From: a virus
Strand: one strand, 5' to 3'
DNA: 36,081 nucleotides
IMG/VR virus record: IMGVR_UViG_3300012925_000010
Span: 1-36,081 of that record
Shown here: positions 1 through 7,597 of the stretch, piece by piece
Position numbering within the stretch: position 1 is the stretch's first letter
Layout of the letters: each line of letters starts with the position of its first letter
Program-made: the position numbers and the translations under genes
Notes under the pieces: generated by a model
What the model was told of the DNA's origin: nothing
What the model saw: the letters and a program-made list of their open reading frames with translations, nothing else
Database searches by the model: none

Positions 1-1621
1 CCTGCGGATCGAAGTCGCCGCGCGAGATCGCCCCCACCGCGGGAGCCGCGCGATCCTCAAAATTCTGCACCCCACCGGGGACGGCTCGGCCGGTTCCCGG
101 GATCGCCGCAGCGTCGAGCCCGTTGAACCCCCCATCCGAAACCGGCATCGGCTCGTCGTCCAGCCAATCCTTGAGGCCGACGTCGCCGCCCCGTGCGTAG
201 CCGGCGACACCGCCGCCACGTGCAAAACCAACGCCGTAATCTTCGGCCGTCATACCCGGCGCCGGGTTGGCGCTCGACCCACCGTAGACGTCGCCGCCGA
301 GGAAGCTGCCGCCACCCCACGCATCGCCGCTGAGCCCGCCGAGCCCCGCCGACGAGGCGCCGCTCCAATCCAGCCCCTGAAGCCCTTTGCCGACGCCGCT
401 GACGCCGCTGGCGATCTTGCTGTAGTCTTGCGCTGTCGGCTGCCCGGATGACCCCGACGAGCCCGGCGCGCTCGCGTGCGGCGCTCCAGAGCCGCCATGG
501 ATTTGCATCTCCGGTATCCAGCCCTTGGCTCCGGCCCACGGAGTGCCGCCAACGCCGCCGCCCGTGGCGCGCTCGACAGCGTCGTCGGTGGCTCCCTTCA
601 GATCGACATAGTTCAGGCCGCCAAAGCCCTTCTGCACGGCATCAGGGTGGTCCTCCCGAACCTCCTGCGCAATGAGGCCGATGTGGTAGCCGGGCTGGCC
701 CTTGTAGCGATAGCGATAGATGTTCTGGCCGTCGTTGGTCGTGCCGATTTTCTCGATGTCCTCCTTGGCGCGACGGTCAGACAGGAACATGCCCGCGGCC
801 GACAGGCCGGCGCCGAGGTATTGAGCCGTCTGATTCGGCGCCGGCCCGGTGGTGGTGCCGCTCGACGTGCCGCCCAGGTTGGAGCCGACGCCGGTGCCGA
901 GCCCAGCCAGCCACTGGGTCTGCTGGTAGGGGTAAGCCTGCGCTTGTTGATATTGGCCGTAGAGCGCGTCGAGTTGCTGCTGCTGGGTCTGCTGCTGCAG
1001 CGTGCCGGCGTTGATCTGCGCGCCGGCTCCGGCGAGGGCCGCGTTCTGCCCTTGGATACCGTAGTTCGCCAGCGCATTGGCGCCAGCGAGCCCGGTCTGC
1101 TGCTGCTGCTGGGCGGCGCCGAGCGCCTGCGAATAGCCTTGGCTATAGAGCCCGGCGGTGGTGGACGCGGCGGTGCGCCCCTGCTGGCCCGCGAGAATAC
1201 CCTTCGCCACACCGGTGGCGTTGCCGCCGAGCGCGCCCTGTGCGATCTGGTTACCCTGCAGGCCGGCCATCGCAGATGCATTGTCGTGCTGCATCTGCGC
1301 CGACGTCGCGTCCACCACAGACTGTGTGTACGGATTGAGATATTGCTGGATTTGGTCGCCGGTGATGGCCCCTGTCGAGGCCCCGGCTAGGCCGGCGGCT
1401 TGCTGAATATACGGGTTCGCGTAGTTGGCGTTCGCGTTGATGCCGGCGATGCCGGCCTGCTGCTGCGCATTGACCGGTGCGGTGAGATCGCCGGTGTAGG
1501 CCTGATACGGGGTCGAGGCGACGCCCTGCGCGCGGGACAGGATGTCGCGATAGAGCGATGCGGCCTGCGGATCGGCGGACGATGACGACTGCGTGCTGGT
1601 GCTCTGCGAGCCTTTGCCCAA
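1..1621 (-). CDS. Tail-fibre-like protein with S74 chaperone domain (3' end outside window)
   Basis: An open frame without stop runs from a TTG at 1619-1621 to the left edge (540 codons visible). An in-frame stop lies upstream near 1690 and no ATG or GTG lies between, while AAGGGG sits just before the TTG, so TTG is the only plausible start. Residues 1-270 are Ala/Gln/Gly rich and probably helical, with the phage-type motif NPYTQSVVDAT. Residues about 278-355 match a peptidase_S74 intramolecular chaperone domain: LSDRRAKEDIEKIG, YRYKGQPGYHIGLIAQEV, HPDAV. The catalytic Ser and Lys of this family correspond to S281 and K286. S74 domains normally trimerise a fibre and then cut themselves off. 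Here at least 180 Gly-rich residues follow, including FARGGGV and YARGGDV. It lies 84 bases downstream of the acetyltransferase gene. The virion role is inferred; the domain call is strong. Confidence 0.85.
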   Translation of the reverse strand, partial: MGKGSQSTSTQSSSSADPQAASLYRDILSRAQGVASTPYQAYTGDLTAPVNAQQQAGIAGINANANYANPYIQQAAGLAGASTGAITGDQIQQYLNPYTQSVVDATSAQMQHDNASAMAGLQGNQIAQGALGGNATGVAKGILAGQQGRTAASTTAGLYSQGYSQALGAAQQQQQTGLAGANALANYGIQGQNAALAGAGAQINAGTLQQQTQQQQLDALYGQYQQAQAYPYQQTQWLAGLGTGVGSNLGGTSSGTTTGPAPNQTAQYLGAGLSAAGMFLSDRRAKEDIEKIGTTNDGQNIYRYRYKGQPGYHIGLIAQEVREDHPDAVQKGFGGLNYVDLKGATDDAVERATGGGVGGTPWAGAKGWIPEMQIHGGSGAPHASAPGSSGSSGQPTAQDYSKIASGVSGVGKGLQGLDWSGASSAGLGGLSGDAWGGGSFLGGDVYGGSSANPAPGMTAEDYGVGFARGGGVAGYARGGDVGLKDWLDDEPMPVSDGGFNGLDAAAIPGTGRAVPGGVQNFEDRAAPAVGAISRGDFDPQ

Positions 1622-1705
1622 GGTCCCCTTCCACTGACCGGCACGATCAGCTTGCGAAAGACCCGGCGGCGCGCTGGGCGAACATGATCACCCGGCATAC
1701 ACGTT

Positions 1706-2179
1706 TCAGGCCGGCAATACCAGTGGGTGCGGCGGTTTGTGAATGAAGTAGCCACCAACCGGGTCACCGAGCTGACGTCGGTATAGCTCGATCTTCGCCT
1801 TGGTGCGCTCGTTCGCAACGACACCGATCACGAGCGGAATACCAATCTCGTTGGAGCACCGCTTGGCGAAGGAGATCATGTCCTTGGCGTGCGTTGACCG
1901 CCGGTAGTCCGGCAGTACGTAATTCATGATCTCCTCCAAGCACCAGTCTTCGGTGTACCAGAATTGGGCAATCAACAGCATGATCATGCCCTCGATCCGA
2001 TCCTTGCCGACAAGCCCGATGATGGCGTCCCGTTTGCCAAAGGCGCGCTCGACCATGGCCACCACCTTCTCCGCCCCATAGGAGAATTGGCCGTTCTCGC
2101 TATGGTTTTTGACGCAAATGTCCAAGATCGTATCTCGGTCGATGGGCCGCGCCTTGCGGACAGATAGGGTTGTCAGCAT
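1706..2179 (-). CDS. GNAT-family N-acetyltransferase
   Basis: This 157-residue protein looks like a compact Gcn5-related N-acetyltransferase, which transfers acetyl from acetyl-CoA to an amine. The order of elements fits the fold: an N-terminal strand (LSVRKARPIDRDTI), a helical stretch with ENGQFSYGAEKV, the central strands IIGLVGKDRIEGMIMLL, and a C-terminal part IPLVIGVVANERTKAKIELY RRQLGDPVGGYF typical of the motif-B end of GNATs. The pyrophosphate-binding R/Q-x-x-G-x-G/A loop is not classical (the stretch DYRRSTHAKD occupies that position). The ATG overlaps the stop of the preceding gene as TGATG, indicating coupling. Such genes are common at the end of structural modules in alphaproteobacterial phages; the substrate is unknown. 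Confidence 0.7.
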   Translation of the reverse strand: MLTTLSVRKARPIDRDTILDICVKNHSENGQFSYGAEKVVAMVERAFGKRDAIIGLVGKDRIEGMIMLLIAQFWYTEDWCLEEIMNYVLPDYRRSTHAKDMISFAKRCSNEIGIPLVIGVVANERTKAKIELYRRQLGDPVGGYFIHKPPHPLVLPA

Positions 2180-2454
2180 CAGTTTGTCGCCTTCGGTACC
2201 GACGACTTGGTGTTTTCGTCGATAAGTTCGTCAAGTCGGTCTCGAATAATCTGAGCAAGACGTAGGTCAAAGCGCAGGTTCACCGTGATCTTCGGAGCCT
2301 GCGATACCACAAGTCTGGTCTTGTTCATGTTTTCTGGATCAATCTCTTGGACCGGAATAAATTGAGCCGTTGAGAAGGCCATGTTGAGCACGCCGTTCAG
2401 GAAGCCCGAGACCTCAAGGTCCGTCACGAACTTCACTTCCGAATCATTTTCCAT
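2179..2454 (-). CDS. Small phage protein of unknown function
   Basis: This is a 91-residue acidic protein that starts with ATG three bases after the stop of the giant polyvalent gene and ends in a TGATG overlap with the acetyltransferase gene. It appears to be alpha/beta with a C-terminal helix (LRFDLRLAQIIRDRLDELI). I do not recognise a named domain. Its tight coupling on both sides and coding-like sequence make it a real gene. Because it lies between two putative effector or virion genes, it may be an accessory of one of them, but nothing in the sequence proves this. Confidence 0.8.
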   Translation of the reverse strand: MENDSEVKFVTDLEVSGFLNGVLNMAFSTAQFIPVQEIDPENMNKTRLVVSQAPKITVNLRFDLRLAQIIRDRLDELIDENTKSSVPKATN

Positions 2455-2457
2455 CGA

Positions 2458-5400
2458 TCAATCCTGTGCTGGAGGCGCCAAATTGCGCAGCGTATTGACG
2501 TGCTCTTTGCGAGACGAGGTCTGCCACGCATCGAGATAGCGATGACCCTCGCCGAGATCGCCCCAACGACCGGTGATGTCCTCCGGGTGGATAACGTATT
2601 CGCCGTCCGCTGCATAGATGGGGACCGCGCCGCCGCGCGCACGTTTCACCGGGTCTTTCGGCGCGGCGTGGCTCTTGGCCGAGGCCGGGAACATCTTGTC
2701 CAGTTTCTTGAAGCCAGCGAGTGTGTTGCCCTCTCCCATCGACGACACATGATCCGAAGTGAGCACATAGGCGCCGTCTGGCACCTCCATCGGCACCTTG
2801 TCGGCACGACCATCGGTGCTGCCCATAATGGCACCAACGTGCACCTTGCCGCCCTTGGCGCGCCGGATGCCACGGGCCACCTTCATCGCTGCGTTCACTC
2901 CGCCCCCTGCCGCGCGCTGGTCGCCGCGCATTGCATCCATCGCCGCGGGTGCGGCCATAGCGCCACCTAGCATGCCGGCACCGGCCTTGCCCGACAAAAC
3001 GAGATCGCGAGCCTGCTCTGGCGAGATGCGCAAGCGGCGTGCGGCCACCATGATCTGCTTCGCCAGCAGTTCAAGTTTTGGGGCGCCCAGCTCGCTCTCG
3101 ACGCCCGTCTGCGGCCCCAGCGCCGTCCATAGGCGGGCCTGCGCCGGCACGCTCTCCAAGCCAGCAGGGCCTGCCACCTCGTGCTGCCACCACGGCTGCA
3201 GCGTCTGATATTCGCCGCGTGAGAACGACCCCTGCACGTCGGTTGGCCCCTTGCGGGTATCGGAGAGCCCGACGCCGCGGCTGAAGTGCGCATCCCCAAC
3301 GGGGCCCGACGTCTGGAAACCGGTCTCAGGCACGCCCGAGGCGTGGGAATAGAGAGGAACCTTCGGTGCCTCACTCTGGATCGCTCCAGTGTCGAAGAAC
3401 TTCTGCATCGGGCCAGCTTGGGCCGTCCGATGATACGGATGGCCGCCGATGTACTGCATATCGCCGGGGAAACCGGCGGTGTTGTAGCGCATACCTTCGG
3501 GCACGCCGGCAAACTTGGTGAAGTCGGAGAACCTGCCCTGATTTTTCAGCCAATGCGCTGAGGTCCCGCGTTGGATTTCCGTCATCACGTCGGAGCCCGG
3601 AGATGCCATCGCGGTCGTGGTGTTCAGCGCCCTATAGCGCTTCGCCGCCTCCTCGGGGCCAAACATCTGCTCCATCCGTTTGTACACTGGGTCCATGATG
3701 TACCAAGCGTCGGCGGTGCGCAGACCTTCGTGGCGGCCGGCCTCGCCGAGGATGTCTTGGAGGCGCTGGGTGTTTTGAGGGGTCTGGATATTTTGCGCCG
3801 AAAGCGAGCCGCGCGGGTTGGAGGACAGCCGAAGATTCGGCCCCTCGTTACCAACGCGGCCCTTCGCCATGTCACGCAGGTCGCCGCGCGTAACGCCGAA
3901 CAATTGCTTCATCGCCGGGTCTTCGGGTCCCACGCGGGCGGCAGCCTCCTCGGCAATGATGCGAGGGCCACGGTAGATGCCGGGATACATCATGCGATGG
4001 GGCTCAGCGACTGTCTGGACCGATAGGTCCGGCGGATTCTCGACGCCCTTGTTGTAGATGTGGCTGCCACCCTCGGTGAACTCGGGCTCCGCGTACTTCC
4101 GTTGACGGACCTTGCGCGCCACCTCCATCGCCGAGCCGGTGTCGTCGGCCATGCGTCGCACCGGCCCCGACCCGAGAGCCATCTCGGACGGCATCATGCG
4201 CACGCCGGCGACGGCGCCGGTGCCCATCGTGTTCAACGCAGCATCGCGCGCCCAGCTTCGGGACAGCTTCCCGCGCTGGTCCTCGTACCAACTTGCTTCC
4301 TCCGACCCCTCCGGGTACGGGTTTTGGGCCATCAGTCGACCGGGCCCTCGGACCAGATCGGCGGCGCCCTCGGCTATATGCTTGACGATCGGATTGGCAA
4401 AAGTTTCCGGCATCATCGCCGCCTCGTCTTCCGGCGACAGATCGGCGGCTCCGCCCGAGGCGCGTACCTTCCTGGCAACACCGAGCGCATTGCTGACGGC
4501 GCCTCCGCGCGCACGGCGCTCGCCACCATCAGCGGCGGCAACGCCAGCGGCCGGGATACCGGCCACGCCATACTTGCGCAACACCTTCAGCATCTTGTCA
4601 TCGAACATCACATAGTTGCGTGATCCCCTCTGGCCCGGCGCGCGCGAGCCAGCGTCCGGATAGTGCAGGCCCGGCACACCGAGATCGCGCAGCCGCTGCG
4701 AGGCCCGCACATTACCCTCGGTCTCGTTTTTCGCCGGCAGGCCCATGCGCTTGTATATTTCATTACCTGGGATCGATGAATGACCGGCCTGCTCCAACGC
4801 CAGCAATCGACCCTCAAGACCAGCTCTAACGCCCGGCAACAACGGCTGCTTGGGTTTGTGATAGTAGTGGCCTCTCGCCAGCATGCTCTTGATGTCGTCG
4901 ACCCGCTTCTTGACGTGCGTCTCCATCGGAGGGCCGACGCGGTCCTGCACATGCTGGGACTGCTGGTTGAATGGAGCCGCGTAGTCGAGCATATGCTCCG
5001 GGTTCACGTCCATGCCGACCTGATACATATGGCCCGTCGAACGCTCCGGATCATTGAGATAGGCGATGCGGCGATCGTATTCCTTGATCATATTGGTGGT
5101 GGCTTTGTCGGTCTCGCCACCAGCGATCATATCGTCGCGCAGGCCAGCGTACTTGTGAGCGAGAAGCGCCGCGTCGCCCCCCACATCCGACAGGTGAGAC
5201 CCGATCGTCGATCCTACCTCCTGCAGCCGGTACTTCTTGAGCAGCGGGTCTTGCCGGGTGGCGAGTTGGTGACGGTACCACTCACTGACCGGCTCATGAC
5301 CAGCGAAGTAGAGCCCGTGGCCGTAGGCCTGATTCCCTTCACCCGAACCGATCTTGGAGATATCGAACCGATCGAACGAATGCGGCGTGCCGTGATAGAC

Positions 5401-7359
5401 CATCACCGGCTCCGGCGAGCCGCGGTCCCGCATTGTCCACTCAGGCAGCAGCCCCACCTTCTGATCGGCATAGGTGGTGTCAGCCGCACTCGCGCTCCGG
5501 TTCTTCTCTCCGTGCGGACCGTAGTTGACCCACGAATTTTGCCCACGGGTCTCCGTCGTCATCGCCGGCCGCGCGACGTCTGAGTACATTTGCGCATGCG
5601 TGCGCCACGCATTGTCCTCACCGGCCGCGCGGAAGCCGTGGCCTTCCTTCAGGTGCCCGAAGTAGTCGTGCACCACGCGAAACATATCGTTGGCCAGCAG
5701 ATCGTGGTCGCCGATCTTTTCGCCGGTCTTGCGCAGCATCGGTGACGTCGCTGGCTCGCGGACCATTTTCTGGCCCCACTGATCGGCCTTCCCTACGGGC
5801 TCGAAGCCGAACCTCTTGTAGAAGTCGACAAGCCTGCGCTGCGTAGCAGGCTCCTCATCATGGGCCAGCAGCTCAATCTTCTTAGCGGAAGTATCGGCCG
5901 CCCCCGTCACCTCGCGCATCGTTTCGGTGCCAGCCCCCCTTTTGCCGTCGCGATTACCGATCCACGACAGAGCCCAACCATCCGGGCCTTGCTCCATTTC
6001 CAGTGACACACCCCGCTCTTTAGCCCTTGATGTTAGCGATTCGATGGACGACGAGCCAAAGCCACTCTCAGTCGGATAGAACCAGAGATGATTATTTTCC
6101 GCGACATCGCGCGCAGCCATCCGAGGATTTGCAGCATACGGGTCCGGCATATCCGCGGGGATCGGCTCGATCTTCAGGCCGGTCTTCTTGATCGCCTGAT
6201 ACTGCGCAGCCGTCTCGTTGATCAGGGCGTCGTAGGAGGCCTTCGTCGCCGGGTCGTTGGGGGTGTGCTTCATCTCCTCGTAGGCCTGCGCGATGGCCCG
6301 CGAGTGCTCCGGATCGAGCGGATGATATTTGGTTGGCGGCGTGTACGGACGGTCGGGGTGAGTCGTCCGCATGTAGTCCTCGGCGACGTCGTGCACCTTT
6401 CCGATCGGACCCGGGACGAAATGCTCCTCGCCAATCTTGAGCGCGCCCGGAAGGCCCTCTAGCGGCTTTCGTTCACCGGCCCACCGCGCTGCCGCTGCCT
6501 GTGCTTCTGGTAGGCCGCCTGCTCCTGACGCCCCTCCTCCTCCGGGTCCCACTTCTCCGGCTGGGGCGGCTGCTGCTGATCCTTCGGGTACGGCTCGCGG
6601 TCCATCTGATGCTCCCGCGGCAAGGCGCCGCTCGTTTTCCAATACCTCATCTACGGCAGAGAGGGAAGCCGCCCGCTTATCGGCGGCCCCGGCGCGGCGG
6701 ATGGGGCCGGCGCCCGCCACAACCTCACCAGCGGCCCGCGCTGGGGCGCCGAGGACCGTCCCGCCCATGACGTTGGCCACGCCCTCCAGCGAAGCTCCGA
6801 CCATCGGGTCGACCGGCTGCCAACCAACCCGCGGCGCGCTCACCCCAACGCCACCGAGCGGCGAGCGGGGGTCCGGTGACGTGTCCGGCGGAATGTCGGT
6901 GTAGTCCTCCCTGCGCAGACCCGGCAGCGGGTTGTTGCGCGCGGCCGTCACCGCCGCCTTCGGCAGGTCCCACGCCATATATTTCGGCATGGAGAGGACG
7001 GCTTGGCCCACCTTTGATCCAACGTCAGCCGCCCTATTGCCCCAGTCGGTACCGGGAGAAAGCTGGCCCCCATCGCCAACCAATGGTTCGCCGACGTCCG
7101 GCAGCACCTTTTCAAGCCGCTGCGGCTGGGCGGCGAGGCCCTGACGGGCGCGCGCAGCAAGATCGTCGGCGGTCTCGCGATAGGGCCCGCCATCCCATCG
7201 ATCCTCGAATGTCGCGCCGCCGCTGGCACGCTTGCGCTTGCTTCGGCGCGCGGTGTCGAGGGCTGCAGCAACGGCCTGATTCTGCGGATGACCCGTCGCC
7301 TTCATCTCGCGGATGTTCGCTGAAATCACCGAGCGCGAGGAACCCTTACGGAGCGGCAC
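2458..7359 (-). CDS. Giant polyvalent virion protein with GNAT-like and PARP/ART-like domains
   Basis: This 1633-residue protein starts at GTG behind a near-perfect AGGAGG. Visible parts, by residue: 1-45, a basic helical segment of the type RKGSSRSVISANIREMK seen at the start of many phage proteins; 60-300, Ala/Gly/Pro-rich linker; 435-535, a GNAT-like region ending LVDFYKRFGFEPVG; 555-645, a conserved phage block with NDMFRVVHDYFGH and TETRGQNSWVNYGPHGEKN; 652-930, an ADP-ribosyltransferase-like domain with YHGT (H656), GHGLYFA (Y684) and SRNYVMFDD (N915); 1125-1460, a second conserved block with PGSDVMTEIQRGT and SGVPETGFQT; 1500-1633, a tail with DGAYVLTSDHVSSMG and DGEYVIHPEDITGRWG. Six R-A-x-G-G motifs are scattered along it. 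The architecture fits the phage polyvalent proteins, thought to be packaged and injected with DNA. Packaging and enzymatic activity are inferred. Confidence 0.85.
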   Translation of the reverse strand: MPLRKGSSRSVISANIREMKATGHPQNQAVAAALDTARRSKRKRASGGATFEDRWDGGPYRETADDLAARARQGLAAQPQRLEKVLPDVGEPLVGDGGQLSPGTDWGNRAADVGSKVGQAVLSMPKYMAWDLPKAAVTAARNNPLPGLRREDYTDIPPDTSPDPRSPLGGVGVSAPRVGWQPVDPMVGASLEGVANVMGGTVLGAPARAAGEVVAGAGPIRRAGAADKRAASLSAVDEVLENERRLAAGASDGPRAVPEGSAAAAPAGEVGPGGGGASGAGGLPEAQAAAARWAGERKPLEGLPGALKIGEEHFVPGPIGKVHDVAEDYMRTTHPDRPYTPPTKYHPLDPEHSRAIAQAYEEMKHTPNDPATKASYDALINETAAQYQAIKKTGLKIEPIPADMPDPYAANPRMAARDVAENNHLWFYPTESGFGSSSIESLTSRAKERGVSLEMEQGPDGWALSWIGNRDGKRGAGTETMREVTGAADTSAKKIELLAHDEEPATQRRLVDFYKRFGFEPVGKADQWGQKMVREPATSPMLRKTGEKIGDHDLLANDMFRVVHDYFGHLKEGHGFRAAGEDNAWRTHAQMYSDVARPAMTTETRGQNSWVNYGPHGEKNRSASAADTTYADQKVGLLPEWTMRDRGSPEPVMVYHGTPHSFDRFDISKIGSGEGNQAYGHGLYFAGHEPVSEWYRHQLATRQDPLLKKYRLQEVGSTIGSHLSDVGGDAALLAHKYAGLRDDMIAGGETDKATTNMIKEYDRRIAYLNDPERSTGHMYQVGMDVNPEHMLDYAAPFNQQSQHVQDRVGPPMETHVKKRVDDIKSMLARGHYYHKPKQPLLPGVRAGLEGRLLALEQAGHSSIPGNEIYKRMGLPAKNETEGNVRASQRLRDLGVPGLHYPDAGSRAPGQRGSRNYVMFDDKMLKVLRKYGVAGIPAAGVAAADGGERRARGGAVSNALGVARKVRASGGAADLSPEDEAAMMPETFANPIVKHIAEGAADLVRGPGRLMAQNPYPEGSEEASWYEDQRGKLSRSWARDAALNTMGTGAVAGVRMMPSEMALGSGPVRRMADDTGSAMEVARKVRQRKYAEPEFTEGGSHIYNKGVENPPDLSVQTVAEPHRMMYPGIYRGPRIIAEEAAARVGPEDPAMKQLFGVTRGDLRDMAKGRVGNEGPNLRLSSNPRGSLSAQNIQTPQNTQRLQDILGEAGRHEGLRTADAWYIMDPVYKRMEQMFGPEEAAKRYRALNTTTAMASPGSDVMTEIQRGTSAHWLKNQGRFSDFTKFAGVPEGMRYNTAGFPGDMQYIGGHPYHRTAQAGPMQKFFDTGAIQSEAPKVPLYSHASGVPETGFQTSGPVGDAHFSRGVGLSDTRKGPTDVQGSFSRGEYQTLQPWWQHEVAGPAGLESVPAQARLWTALGPQTGVESELGAPKLELLAKQIMVAARRLRISPEQARDLVLSGKAGAGMLGGAMAAPAAMDAMRGDQRAAGGGVNAAMKVARGIRRAKGGKVHVGAIMGSTDGRADKVPMEVPDGAYVLTSDHVSSMGEGNTLAGFKKLDKMFPASAKSHAAPKDPVKRARGGAVPIYAADGEYVIHPEDITGRWGDLGEGHRYLDAWQTSSRKEHVNTLRNLAPPAQD

Positions 7360-7369
7360 GGTCGCCTCC

Positions 7370-7597
7370 TTAGAACGTCGAAAGAGCTACGCGACGCCAC
7401 GTACCGTCAGCCACGCAAACATAGAGAAACCCGGCCGAGGCGGCCACCTGTCCAGCGGTGCCGGCCGACGTCGAGACCGCCGGCACCGGGACCAGATTGA
7501 GGGACTTCTGGGCCAGCAGCGCCTGATAGATCAGACCGAGATTTTGCACAGCGGACGTCTGGGTCGAGTTGATCGTGTCGAGGTCTGCCGCGGCCAT
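7370..7597 (-). CDS. Short tail accessory protein
   Basis: This 75-residue protein starts at the ATG of a TGATG overlap with the tail-nozzle gene; a GTG one codon upstream is also possible. The N-terminal half is helical (NSTQTSAVQNLGLIYQALLA). The C-terminal half is a small beta module of a kind common in phage fibres and accessory proteins, with GTAGQVAASAGFLYVCVADG and TWRRVALSTF. It lies between the nozzle gene and the giant polyvalent gene, which supports a tail or virion role. No enzymatic feature is visible, and the exact role is unknown. Confidence 0.75.
   Translation of the reverse strand: MAAADLDTINSTQTSAVQNLGLIYQALLAQKSLNLVPVPAVSTSAGTAGQVAASAGFLYVCVADGTWRRVALSTF

Noticed and set aside
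476-1390. 304-codon plus-strand frame at the left end
   Set aside because: The minus strand encodes the S74 protein continuously through this region; the plus frame is Leu/Arg rich with no family features.
613-1634. Minus-strand frames 613-1281 and 1251-1634
   Set aside because: They are out of frame with the S74-domain frame, which is open across the whole stretch.
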